Positions 28,058-36,291 of a stretch of 56,984 nucleotides of DNA are shown one piece after another (the first letter of the stretch is position 1; each line of letters opens with the position of its first letter). This DNA comes from Saprospiraceae bacterium (lineage in GTDB: Bacteria; Bacteroidota; Bacteroidia; Chitinophagales; Saprospiraceae): positions 28,383 through 85,366 of the forward strand of contig JALHRR010000021.1 in the NCBI GenBank assembly GCA_022841345.1, written 5' to 3'. The translations under genes and the position numbers were made by a program. The notes under the pieces were generated by a model that searched no databases, was not told where the DNA came from, and was given only the letters and a program-made list of their open reading frames with translations.

Positions 28058-29485
28058 CTAAATAGTACTTAAATATTTGATGGCTGTAATGGAAGGGAAG
28101 AAGAAATATGCGCCGCCCCTTATGGTTACAAAGCGCTGAAGCCCCTTTACCGTTTTATTAACAGGCTGTCGCTGAATTGTAAAATTTTGTTCCAGATCCG
28201 GCCTTTCTTCCTGAGCCCCTATAAAAGGATCCGGGTCATTATACAGTTCTTTAACCTTTGCAGAGTTTGCCCAGGTGAATTGCACAAACTCATACTGTCT
28301 GCTAATATCTGCGTTGAAACAATTGAACAAAATGCCTACCGGACCGGAAGGATTATGATTAGTGGGTGATCCGATGATGGGTTCACCATACAATCTGGCT
28401 CTTCTAATGATACGATGGCGGTTGCTAAGTGTTACTGAAAGTTTGGCACCATTATCTTCAAAACTGTCTCTTGGATTGGCCCTTCTGAGGTGTGAGCCAA
28501 AAGGACATTTCATACCTTCGGGATCGTGTTCGGCATATCCAAAATCATTGTCGTCGCTGATGATTCCGGGATCAAAATCAGGAAATTTGGTAACAGGTGC
28601 TCCTCCGGGCCATCGTCCCAGCATCTTTGCGGCCAGTTTGGTGCTTTCCAGTGTGTTCACTGTTCCATCCTGATTTTTAGTTTTTTCATTCATGAATGTC
28701 CAGAATGCATTCACATCCTGATCCATTTGCCGGATGACGAGATAGGTCCCATTTTTTCCAAGATCTTTCTGGCCTGTCTGTGCAGCATCTGCGGGCAGGA
28801 GATTGATATCACCCTGCTCATGCACTATCAGGGGTGATTGAGGATATACCCTGTATTCATTCTTGTACCCCATAATGAATTCCCCGGGCTGGACCATATC
28901 ATTCTTAGGGCCCTGAATTCCGCTACCATACATCACCGGTTGAGAGATGCCGTCCCGAAAACCAAAATGTTCTTTATTGTTTTCCAGTGTCAGTCCATCC
29001 AGATGCAAATTATCAGAGAGCCCATGAGCGAGGTAATCTGACTGTAATTCATTAAAATAATTCAGACAAACTTCCTCATTGATCCCAAAAACCATTAGTA
29101 AGATATGAACCGACTCATCTGCGGAGTTACCCCAATTCCAGGTATCCGGGCTACTTTTTCCGCTGTCACCCAACATTCTGCGCCTGTGTGGAGTATCTAT
29201 TCCCTCACGGAATTCTCTGCTGAATGCCCTGATATTCTCGTCGTGCAATCCCAAAGCTTTCAATCCGGTAGCGGTGAATGCTATATTCAGGGCAGTTTGA
29301 GATGGCTGATGCTCCAGTGTTTCCGGATGAGCAATTGCGTGCGTAATATCTGCTGCTATAGCTGATATCCACTTTTTGGCAGATTCTCTGTCCTCAACTT
29401 TTAATAACACATATCTTGAATACAACATGTCGGCATAATCATGAATAACATATGCCTGAATATCATTTAATTCTAACACTTCCAT
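28058..29485 (-). CDS. Dye-decolorizing (DyP-type) heme peroxidase
   Basis: This 475-residue protein has no obvious signal or Tat peptide, so it is probably cytoplasmic. The DyP signature GxxDG is seen in HFGFRDGISQPVM, with the distal Asp. The proximal His is likely in CPFGSHLRRANPRDS, and the distal Arg region is RHRIIRRARLYGEP. GILFNCFNADISRQYEFVQ and the final GGAYFFFPSITAIKYL are also family-typical. The length places it in the larger, class D-like group. It lies between the duplicated-domain protein gene (11 bases) and the catalase-like gene (17 bases), which implies a shared function in peroxide or oxidised-lipid chemistry. Confidence 0.92.
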   Translation of the reverse strand: MEVLELNDIQAYVIHDYADMLYSRYVLLKVEDRESAKKWISAIAADITHAIAHPETLEHQPSQTALNIAFTATGLKALGLHDENIRAFSREFREGIDTPHRRRMLGDSGKSSPDTWNWGNSADESVHILLMVFGINEEVCLNYFNELQSDYLAHGLSDNLHLDGLTLENNKEHFGFRDGISQPVMYGSGIQGPKNDMVQPGEFIMGYKNEYRVYPQSPLIVHEQGDINLLPADAAQTGQKDLGKNGTYLVIRQMDQDVNAFWTFMNEKTKNQDGTVNTLESTKLAAKMLGRWPGGAPVTKFPDFDPGIISDDNDFGYAEHDPEGMKCPFGSHLRRANPRDSFEDNGAKLSVTLSNRHRIIRRARLYGEPIIGSPTNHNPSGPVGILFNCFNADISRQYEFVQFTWANSAKVKELYNDPDPFIGAQEERPDLEQNFTIQRQPVNKTVKGLQRFVTIRGGAYFFFPSITAIKYLSTI

Positions 29486-29495
29486 ATGTGCATTA

Positions 29496-30767
29496 TTATA
29501 TAAGTTTCAAAAAATCTTCAGCTTTTTTCTCACTCAGATTTTTAAATAAAAGAGATCTGATGAGAGAATTATTATTCACATTCTTAATGGATAATTCCGG
29601 GTAGGCATTGTACCATACCTGAGTGGGTAATTCTGTGTTTCTGCTCCATGCCAGAAAATGTTCCTCATCATATGCTCCGCCAAAAAACAGAAATTTGGTC
29701 TTCGGGAAATTGGTAGTGTTAGAGAAAATTCCTGTGAGGCCCCATCCGCTTTTGTCAATGAAGTCACCCAGATATTGCTGCCAGCTTCCATCAAAATTGC
29801 TGCAGAAAAGAACTCTTTTATTATTATCAAATAATACCCATCTGGCAAAATGGATTGTTGGAATTCCCATTAATTTCCCTTTTACAAACAGAAATTTGAT
29901 AAGCACTTTTGAAAATATCATCATGAATTTGAAAGTAAAAAGTCTCCATTTTCCGGGTTTCATTACTACCAGTTGTGTGAATTGATTTTGAAATTCAAAA
30001 TCTTCATCCAGCTCTAATTCTCTCATCCGGTTTTCGTCCAGATCATTCCGCTTCAGCGTAAAGTATGGATCCTTTCTTTCATGAAAAAATTGAATGATCA
30101 GAATGAGCAGAATGATCAATGGTGACAAAAGGAGCAAAATAATGCCGGTAAATATCATCCCTATCCAATTGACTCGCGGCATCCTGAATGGCTCCAGAGC
30201 CCATCTGAATTCCGGCAGGGATTTTATATCATCCTGTAACTTTTTCTGGATACTTTTGGATGAATTTGCTTCGAAGTTTTGCTCGTCCAGTATTTTTCTA
30301 AGTTGATTGCGAAGTTTGCTTTCATTTCTGATTTGGTCTAAAGATCTGTTGGGGGATCCTCTGAAGAATGAGGCAGCAGGTACATTCCATTGTCTCAGGT
30401 AATTCATTCTGTTTTCCGGAGTTCTCAGTTTTTTTTCAGGATATCCACTGCAGTATTGATATATATGATCAGTAAGATCTGCAGATATGGTGCACAAGTC
30501 CCGCAGTTGATCTTCGATGCTGCCGTCGAAATTGGATGAAAAAATTAATTTGGCATTTTCCTGTTCAGGATTGCCTAATTCATCTTTATCGTCAATGATA
30601 ATCCATCTTGCATAATGTATGGTGTGAATATTCGAGAAGTAAGATTTTCTACCTTCAGCAAGGTCCTGCTTTATTATCTTAAGGGCTGATCTGAGTTGAT
30701 CTGTATTTCCCGGAGCTATAGGAATGATAAGTGTAATTGGATTCTGATGAACGGTAGTTTTTGCCAT
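29496..30767 (-). CDS. Membrane protein with internally duplicated domain, partner of DyP and catalase-like genes
   Basis: From ATG 30767 the protein has ~423 residues. Two copies of one domain are visible. Copy 1 (~10-125) has ITLIIPIAPGN, TIHYARWIIIDD and LIFSSNFDGSIEDQL. Copy 2 (~260-395) has FTQLVVMKPGK, TIHFARWVLFDN and VLFCSNFDGSWQQYL. Between them are a charged region and one or two hydrophobic helices (WIGMIFTGIILLLLSPLIIL). The strand order of each copy resembles dimeric alpha/beta-barrel (ferredoxin-like) domains, the superfamily that also includes DyP and chlorite dismutase; this is inference. No catalytic motif is recognised. It is the first gene of the three-gene peroxidase cluster. 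Confidence 0.7.
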   Translation of the reverse strand: MAKTTVHQNPITLIIPIAPGNTDQLRSALKIIKQDLAEGRKSYFSNIHTIHYARWIIIDDKDELGNPEQENAKLIFSSNFDGSIEDQLRDLCTISADLTDHIYQYCSGYPEKKLRTPENRMNYLRQWNVPAASFFRGSPNRSLDQIRNESKLRNQLRKILDEQNFEANSSKSIQKKLQDDIKSLPEFRWALEPFRMPRVNWIGMIFTGIILLLLSPLIILLILIIQFFHERKDPYFTLKRNDLDENRMRELELDEDFEFQNQFTQLVVMKPGKWRLFTFKFMMIFSKVLIKFLFVKGKLMGIPTIHFARWVLFDNNKRVLFCSNFDGSWQQYLGDFIDKSGWGLTGIFSNTTNFPKTKFLFFGGAYDEEHFLAWSRNTELPTQVWYNAYPELSIKNVNNNSLIRSLLFKNLSEKKAEDFLKLI

Positions 30768-30982
30768 AGTTATGTTAAGATTACTATTGTAATGATATAA
30801 ACAAATGTGCTGTAGCAAACTCCTCAAGGGTTAATTGCTAAATTCGAAGCTTCATTAGTAAACCCGACTCATCTCGATGTGCCAGGAATTAAGGCCGAAT
30901 TGTATGCAATCCCTTTTCTCTAATGCGAAATTCTTAGTTTACAAAGATAAAAGTTGAGTCAGAGCCTTTTTACATTGTCTGC

Positions 30983-31561
30983 TCAGGTTTTTAGCTTTTG
31001 CGAATGTTTTCTTTTTTTTTCTTCCAGATTTTTTTTTGCGTATTCTGTAAAGTAATTATGATTTTCCATGAAATCTACCTGAATCTTGTTCCATTTTTCT
31101 ATGGTCAATTCTGGATTTCTGTACAATAGCTCAAGATATAATTTATTGCTTATATGGTCAAAATCCTTTGTTCCTAAATATTCCAGATCTGCATCAGCTA
31201 CTATCTCTTCCAGCCTGGTATATGCTTTTTGAGGAATTTTGGTGGCCATGATCATGCCACAAATTTTTTGAATATCATCTTCTTTAAAACCTAATGCGTT
31301 TAGTTCTTCCGTGGCAATTCTGCAACCTTCTTCTTCATGATTGGCATAAGTATTTACAAATCCATAATCATGGTATAAGGCAGCTAATTTTATCAACAAG
31401 AGTTCGCGCCCTTTTATCTTTTCTTTTTTGGCAATGAATTCGGCAGCATTCAGTACTCTTTCGGTATGTTGAGGGCTGTGGTAATAAAGATGTTTTGACA
31501 ACTTATTACGCAATCTGTCCAATACATCAATTTTATGTCTGTCAAACTCTTTTGATGTCAT
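30983..31561 (-). CDS. HD-domain phosphohydrolase
   Basis: This 192-residue protein has a complete HD metal-binding set: H in YYHSPQHTERVL, HD in LAALYHDYGFV, and a distal Asp in ADADLEYLG. It resembles small HD proteins that hydrolyse nucleotides or cyclic nucleotides; no specific substrate can be assigned. The C-terminus is Lys-rich (EEKKRKHSQKLKT). It begins nine bases after the YitT-like gene, so the two form an operon read from the promoter near 32540. Confidence 0.84.
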   Translation of the reverse strand: MTSKEFDRHKIDVLDRLRNKLSKHLYYHSPQHTERVLNAAEFIAKKEKIKGRELLLIKLAALYHDYGFVNTYANHEEEGCRIATEELNALGFKEDDIQKICGMIMATKIPQKAYTRLEEIVADADLEYLGTKDFDHISNKLYLELLYRNPELTIEKWNKIQVDFMENHNYFTEYAKKNLEEKKRKHSQKLKT

Positions 31562-31570
31562 GAGTTTAAA

Positions 31571-32467
31571 TTAATGTGCATTTAGTTTTTTAAGGATACC
31601 GCCACTTGCTTCTTTAACTGTACTAACATAGAGAAACGCATTTGGATCGGCGTCTTTAATCGCATTTTTAATGTTCAATAGTTCTAAGCGTGTCACAATC
31701 GTCACAATGATATCGCAATCGTTTTTGATGTCGATCATTCCCGGCAAATATCCTCTTTCTCCTTTATACACAGTAATTCCTTTCCCGAAATCTACGACAA
31801 TTATATTCTTTATCTTCTCACTTTGGCCTGAAATAATGGTAAGTGCTGTGAATTGCTCGACACCATCTACTACATAATCGATCATTTTGGCTGCTGTAAA
31901 GTAGGTAATGATAGAAAACATTGCAGTTTCAATTCCAAGTTCAAGGGCAATGATGAGAAACAATGTAGTATTCATAAGAATGATGACCTCACTCATGCTT
32001 AATCCAATTTTTTGTCTGGTAAGCACCACAAGTATCTCTGATCCGTCAATTGCAGCTCCGATCCTGATGATCAGCCCAATGCCAATTCCCAGTATTGCTC
32101 CTCCAAAAATGGCTGTGAGAATACGATCTGTTGTAATAGCAGGTATGTTGACCAATTCAAGTCCAATTACCAGTAAAAGTATAGCGATAAGTGATTTAAT
32201 GGCAAGGGCTTTGGATATTTTCTTGTAAGCAATAATTAAAAATCCAATATTGCCGATTATCAAACAAAGGCTAAGATTGATGCCATAAATTTTATACAAT
32301 AGAAGGGAAATTCCTATGATTCCGCCATCCAGAAATTTATTTGGTATCAGGAACCCTTTAAGTGCAAATACTACCAGCATTACTCCTAAAAGTAGCTGAA
32401 TAAGATTGCTCAAAGTTAAAAGCGATTGCAAGGCATTTACCACACCTTCATTTTTACTATTGGACAT
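31571..32467 (-). CDS. YitT family membrane protein (DUF161/DUF2179)
   Basis: This 298-residue protein has about six hydrophobic helices (residues ~15-205) with the family's LIPNKFLDGGIIGISLLLY and RIGAAIDGSEILVVL segments. A C-terminal ~90-residue cytoplasmic DUF2179 domain reads KGITVYKGERGYLPGMIDI and IVTRLELLNIKNAIKDADPNAFL. The combination is diagnostic of YitT/YqfU proteins, whose transport role is unproven; the C-terminal part resembles a ligand-binding regulatory domain. It is first in a two-gene operon with the HD protein. Confidence 0.9.
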   Translation of the reverse strand: MSNSKNEGVVNALQSLLTLSNLIQLLLGVMLVVFALKGFLIPNKFLDGGIIGISLLLYKIYGINLSLCLIIGNIGFLIIAYKKISKALAIKSLIAILLLVIGLELVNIPAITTDRILTAIFGGAILGIGIGLIIRIGAAIDGSEILVVLTRQKIGLSMSEVIILMNTTLFLIIALELGIETAMFSIITYFTAAKMIDYVVDGVEQFTALTIISGQSEKIKNIIVVDFGKGITVYKGERGYLPGMIDIKNDCDIIVTIVTRLELLNIKNAIKDADPNAFLYVSTVKEASGGILKKLNAH

Positions 32468-32534
32468 CAGGGTGTTCTGTTTAAGTCAAGATAAATTCAT
32501 GGAAAGCCATAGAAAGGAAGTCCTAAGTCTGTGT

Positions 32535-32542
32535 CAAATATA
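32535..32542 (-). promoter_or_regulatory. Candidate -7 box for the YitT/HD operon
   Basis: On the minus strand the sequence reads TATATTTG, a perfect match to the Bacteroidota -7 consensus TAnnTTTG, about 68 bases before the YitT ATG. No convincing -33 TTTG was found at the usual distance. Confidence 0.35.
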
Positions 32543-32852
32543 GTTAAAAGTGTAATATCATTTGAAATGAAATAATTTGTAGTAAAAGATATTTTTTTCT
32601 TACACATTCAGCATGGGCAGTTCAGGAGATTGTACCGTATGATAAAAGGTATTACTATGAAAGGTTGAATATATTTCTGTCTGCTTGTATTTCAATATTT
32701 GAAAAAGTTCCCTTTGAGTGAATAATGTAACTTATTGACTGAAATGTGTAACCATGTTGATGGGTGGCTCATATACCTTTGCTCCTTAACAATTGTGATA
32801 AATAATCATCACAGAGAGAAATTTTACACTTAAACAACTAAAACGATTTATC
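32543..32852. other. Non-coding divergent promoter region
   Basis: Together with the preceding bases this makes a 385-base gene-free gap between two divergent genes. It is AT-rich, contains no convincing reading frame, and carries a candidate promoter at each end: TATATTTG on the minus strand near 32540 and TACCTTTG on the plus strand at 32774-32781. Confidence 0.5.
32774..32781 (+). promoter_or_regulatory. Candidate -7 box for the porin-family gene
   Basis: TACCTTTG matches TAnnTTTG perfectly, leaving an untranslated leader of about 65-70 bases before the ATG at 32853. A TTG at 32757-32759 is closer than the normal -33 spacing, so the upstream box is unclear. Confidence 0.4.
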
Positions 32853-33428
32853 ATGGTAAAGAAATTATTAATGGGCCTGAGCTTAATCACAATGATGGCA
32901 AGCACTTCAGATGCACAATATGTTAATTTGGGAGTGAAGGCTGGTCTCAATTTTTACAAAAATGTCAACAGTAATGATGTAAAGACTGATTTCAGGACCG
33001 GATTTAACCTTGGTTTACTAGGGCATATTCACATCAATGATGTGTGGGCTTTACAACCGGAAGTGTATTATTCAACACAAGGGTTCAATGCAAACACCAC
33101 AAAAGTAAGAACGGGATATATCAATATTCCTATTTTGCTTCAATACATGTTTGCGAATGGGTTCAGAATTCAAGCCGGTCCTCAACTTGGTATCATGACT
33201 AGTGCTAAACTAGAAGCTGCAGGCGTAACTTCCGATTTCAACGATAATTACAAGGCGATGGAAGCTGCATTAAGCGTAGGTATTAGCTATGTACACCCTC
33301 CATCAAGTATTGGCGTGGACTTAAGATACAATCACGGTCTGACCAGTATCAATGAGAGTGATGCCGTTAAAGTTTATAACCGCGGAATTCAGCTGGGACT
33401 TTTTTATCTGATAAACCATAAGTCGTAG
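32853..33428 (+). CDS. Porin-family outer-membrane beta-barrel protein (PF13568-like)
   Basis: This 191-residue protein has a signal peptide (LLMGLSLITMMASTSDAQ) and an eight-stranded barrel pattern: VNLGVKAGLNFYKNV, TGFNLGLLGHIHIND, WALQPEVYYSTQGF, YINIPILLQYMFANGFRIQAG and NRGIQLGLFYLI. The combination GVKAGLN ... LQPEVYYS ... YINIPILLQY is typical of the small OMP_b-brl_2 family in Bacteroidota; function is unknown. A small membrane-protein gene and a strong terminator follow. Confidence 0.87.
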   Translation: MVKKLLMGLSLITMMASTSDAQYVNLGVKAGLNFYKNVNSNDVKTDFRTGFNLGLLGHIHINDVWALQPEVYYSTQGFNANTTKVRTGYINIPILLQYMFANGFRIQAGPQLGIMTSAKLEAAGVTSDFNDNYKAMEAALSVGISYVHPPSSIGVDLRYNHGLTSINESDAVKVYNRGIQLGLFYLINHKS

Positions 33429-33535
33429 TCAGAAATAGTCGGGAAAATTTAACAGCTGAGGTGAAAGAACGAATTTAATATGTTATATTTAGGCAAGCCT
33501 GATATTCAGGACTCAATTCCCTAAATCAAAACAAT

Positions 33536-33706
33536 ATGACACCATCAGCTCCAAAACAAATTACCTGGATTATTGGACTTCTGCTCGGAATTCTCGGTAT
33601 TATCGGACACTTTGCTCAGGTACAATTTTTAACAGAACATAGTTTTAATCTGTTACTTGCCGGATTTATTATCCTGGCATTGGGTACTTCGCTCAAAGGA
33701 CTTTAG
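33536..33706 (+). CDS. Small (56-residue) two-helix membrane protein
   Basis: An ATG at 33536 opens a 56-codon frame ending TAG at 33704-33706. It encodes a short polar N-terminus (MTPSAPKQIT) and two hydrophobic helices (WIIGLLLGILGIIGHF and LLLAGFIILALGTSLKGL) joined by a short loop. The hydrophobic pattern, clean start and a strong intrinsic terminator 65 bases downstream support a real gene. I recall similar short proteins in Bacteroidota but can name no function. Confidence 0.68.
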   Translation: MTPSAPKQITWIIGLLLGILGIIGHFAQVQFLTEHSFNLLLAGFIILALGTSLKGL

Positions 33707-33770
33707 ATCCCAATCATAGGAGTAGTAAATCAGTTTATTTGCTAAAGACTGGATTGGCCGAAAATAATTT

Positions 33771-33807
33771 AACCCCCTTCAAATACTTGTTTTGAAGGGG
33801 GTTTTTT
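33771..33807 (+). terminator. Intrinsic terminator after the small membrane protein gene
   Basis: The arms AACCCCCTTCAAA and TTTGAAGGGGGTT form a 13-bp GC-capped stem with a short loop, followed by a run of T. It should end transcripts from the porin-family and small-protein genes. Confidence 0.85.
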
Positions 33808-33940
33808 ACACTTTTTCCAGATTTATCGTTGCTTAGAAACCTTCTGATCTTCATACGGTACCCCTTTAATTTGACAAACTCAAAGCGCGCGTCATAATTC
33901 CTCCGGATTCTTGAGTATTGATGATTAAATGATTTTTACA

Positions 33941-34711
33941 TTAGGTTTTTGGTCTAAGATCCAGATGCTGCGTAATTCCAATCTGTAAAGTATGGTTTAT
34001 TTCTCTTCGAATCCCATCCGGTTTTATCAGTAATTGATTCAAATATCCCAATTGAACATTGCCACTTGCACTGTATTGATAGCCCAAAGCGGCATAAAAT
34101 CTGTTTTGGTCAAAGTGATTTCTTTTAATGGCTATTCCGAAACTTATGAATGGCTCATCATAAATACTCAGAAAGGCAGTTCCTTTTGTAATGGTTGGTT
34201 TATTCAGGGGAAAATTTATCATGAGCCTGTATCTTAAACGGTTACTGTAATTGTAACCATCTGTGTAAAGTGAACCATCTGAATTAGTAAGCCAACGATC
34301 CACCCATCTTTGTTCCAGACGATATCTGTGCTGCACACTGAGACGACCTATTCTGTTGTTCAAAATTATTTGCTGCCAAAATCTGTGTTCTCCTGTTTCA
34401 CCGACGATAGGTTGTTCTCCATATGGATAAGTATTGATCCACCCATAACCAAGTGTTGCTGACAGGGCAGGTGATATTACATAATCCACCCCCAATCTGA
34501 GCAGGGATTGTTGCCAGTTTTGGAAATATTCGCTTCTCCGCCATTGATACTCAGTGTGCAATTTCCAGTGATCGGCAATTGTATGATTTCCGAAATACAT
34601 TACCCAAGCATTTTCCTGTACAGCATTATTTGGGTTGATTACGGTACCTTGCGATTGGGCATCAATGGATAATATAGAGAAGATGAACAGCAGGTAAATG
34701 AAGTGCTTCAT
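33941..34711 (-). CDS. DUF2490 outer-membrane protein
   Basis: This protein of ~256 residues has a signal peptide (FIYLLFIFSILSIDAQS) and an amphipathic barrel. Landmarks are WVMYFGNHTIADHWKLHTEYQWR, QQSLLRLGVDYVIS, RFWQQIILNNRIGRLSVQHRYRLEQRW and RLRYRLMINFPLNK, which match DUF2490. The function of the family is unknown. ATG 34711 is chosen because the signal peptide begins there; the alternative is 12 bases upstream. Confidence 0.87.
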   Translation of the reverse strand: MKHFIYLLFIFSILSIDAQSQGTVINPNNAVQENAWVMYFGNHTIADHWKLHTEYQWRRSEYFQNWQQSLLRLGVDYVISPALSATLGYGWINTYPYGEQPIVGETGEHRFWQQIILNNRIGRLSVQHRYRLEQRWVDRWLTNSDGSLYTDGYNYSNRLRYRLMINFPLNKPTITKGTAFLSIYDEPFISFGIAIKRNHFDQNRFYAALGYQYSASGNVQLGYLNQLLIKPDGIRREINHTLQIGITQHLDLRPKT

Positions 34712-34829
34712 GTAGGTAATCATTTTATTATTGTCCCGTATAAAACGAACTACTAATAATTTGGATGCGTAGAAAGAAGACTATTTAAAAATTATAATGG
34801 CAAAAACCTGCCTGAACCAAAAGAAAAGT

Positions 34830-35249
34830 TTATGCCGCTTCCAGAACGGTTACTTTCAGAAATTCTACCTCTAATGCCTCATTCAGAGATGGGGTAATGG
34901 TTAAAGCCCATTTGTTGATTTCAAAAACTTCAGAGTTGTTTATAATCAAAACATAATGTTCGGGAGTCACCTGAATGTTTTTTTTTGTTAACCAGGATTC
35001 TTTTAAACCTTCAGATAATGAGTTGTTATGAGGATAGTATTTGAATTCAAGGCTCCTGGGGAATATGTCTTCAATTGGTAAGCCCATTATCTCTTCCGGT
35101 TTTCTTTTCAAAAGGTTTATAAAATGGGAGTTAGCTTGTTTAATTATAAAGTTTGATTTGTCATTGATAATTATACATTCCGGAACATTTAATGAGACAA
35201 GCTCTTCGCTTGAATTAAAGTCTACAGGCATATTTATAAGGTAGTGCAT
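34830..35249 (-). CDS. Stand-alone PAS-domain protein
   Basis: This 139-residue soluble protein consists of a single PAS fold: VPECIIINDKSNFIIKQANSHFINLLKRKPEEIMGLPIEDIFP is the conserved N-terminal PAS core, followed by three predicted strands (HYVLIINN, EINKWALTITPSL, VEFLKVTVLEA). There is no output domain, so it may act by protein-protein contact. An in-frame ATG 18 bases downstream could also be the start. It is monocistronic. Confidence 0.72.
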   Translation of the reverse strand: MHYLINMPVDFNSSEELVSLNVPECIIINDKSNFIIKQANSHFINLLKRKPEEIMGLPIEDIFPRSLEFKYYPHNNSLSEGLKESWLTKKNIQVTPEHYVLIINNSEVFEINKWALTITPSLNEALEVEFLKVTVLEAA

Positions 35250-35442
35250 TATTTATTATGTAAATATAGTGTTTTTTAATCTCCAATCACACAAGCTCTG
35301 AAAATACAAAGATTTTACTACAATAATAAGAGGGAATTACAAAATATACTTACGATAATATGAAGACAATAATTCAGGAATATTCCACTTTAATTCGCAA
35401 TTTTTGTGCCCTTGATTTATGATCGTATTTTAAACTCAAATT

Positions 35443-36291
35443 ATGTATTCATTTGCCTCATTAAATGGGATTTTACAAGCATCAGAAAATACTCATTTGC
35501 CTGCCTCTGATCTGGCCATATTGCGGGGATATGCAGTCTTTGATTACTTCAGAATCCAGGATGGAGTGCCATTATTCCTGCAGGATTATCTGGATAGATT
35601 TTTGCGTTCAGCAAATGGCTTAAGGTTGCAATTTCAATGGAGTAAGGGGGAGCTTAGAGAAATGGTTTTCAAATTGTTGGAGGCCAATCAGCAGACTGAA
35701 GGCGGAATAAGGATGCTCATGACAGGAGGAAGTTCGCCTACCGGGTATGCGATAGATTCAGCTAATTTATTAATGTTGTCATATCCTACTGTTGAATATC
35801 CAGCGTGGTATTTTGAGCAGGGGGTCAAAGCTATGACAGTCCGGCATCAAAGAGAGCTGCCCCATATAAAGTCAATAAATTATCTCAGTGGATTGTATTA
35901 CAGAACCGAATTGCAGTCTCGCCAGGCGCATTTTTTATTGTATCATGATGGCTATTTTTTTCGGGAATCTGACCGCTACAACATCTTTTTCGTAGATCAG
36001 GAAAATAAGTTGATAACTCCGGAGAAAGCGGTGCTTCATGGTGTTACCCGAAAGCAAATTTTGGAATTAGCTTTAAAACACGACATCCCCATTGAATGCA
36101 GGGACGTTGAATTGACTGAATTAAATAACTTTAAGGAGGCTTTCTTCACAAGCACTACATTGGGGGCGGTCCCGTTGAAACAAATTGATAATTTTATAAT
36201 AGGAGAGGGTGTGCCGGGAACAGTGTATCAGAGAATCAAGTCATTATTTGATGGACATTGTCGAGAATATGTGTCTGAAAACGGGCAGTGA
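35443..36291 (+). CDS. Class IV (fold-type IV) PLP-dependent aminotransferase
   Basis: This 282-residue enzyme resembles branched-chain or D-amino-acid aminotransferases and aminodeoxychorismate lyases. Visible features are SDLAILRGYAVFDYFR at the N-terminus, the PLP lysine in LPHIKSINYLSGL, the cofactor-binding FRESDRYNIFFVDQ and the C-terminal phosphate-binding FFTSTTLGAVPL. IlvE-type enzymes are longer, so the exact substrate is open. The last two bases of its final Gln codon and its TGA stop belong to the first GTGATG word of a hairpin-array repeat, so the 3' end has been shaped by that element. Confidence 0.87.
   Translation: MYSFASLNGILQASENTHLPASDLAILRGYAVFDYFRIQDGVPLFLQDYLDRFLRSANGLRLQFQWSKGELREMVFKLLEANQQTEGGIRMLMTGGSSPTGYAIDSANLLMLSYPTVEYPAWYFEQGVKAMTVRHQRELPHIKSINYLSGLYYRTELQSRQAHFLLYHDGYFFRESDRYNIFFVDQENKLITPEKAVLHGVTRKQILELALKHDIPIECRDVELTELNNFKEAFFTSTTLGAVPLKQIDNFIIGEGVPGTVYQRIKSLFDGHCREYVSENGQ

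Noticed and set aside
28190-29365. Several plus-strand frames of 60-103 residues opposite the DyP gene
   Set aside because: All are antisense shadows of a strongly conserved peroxidase.
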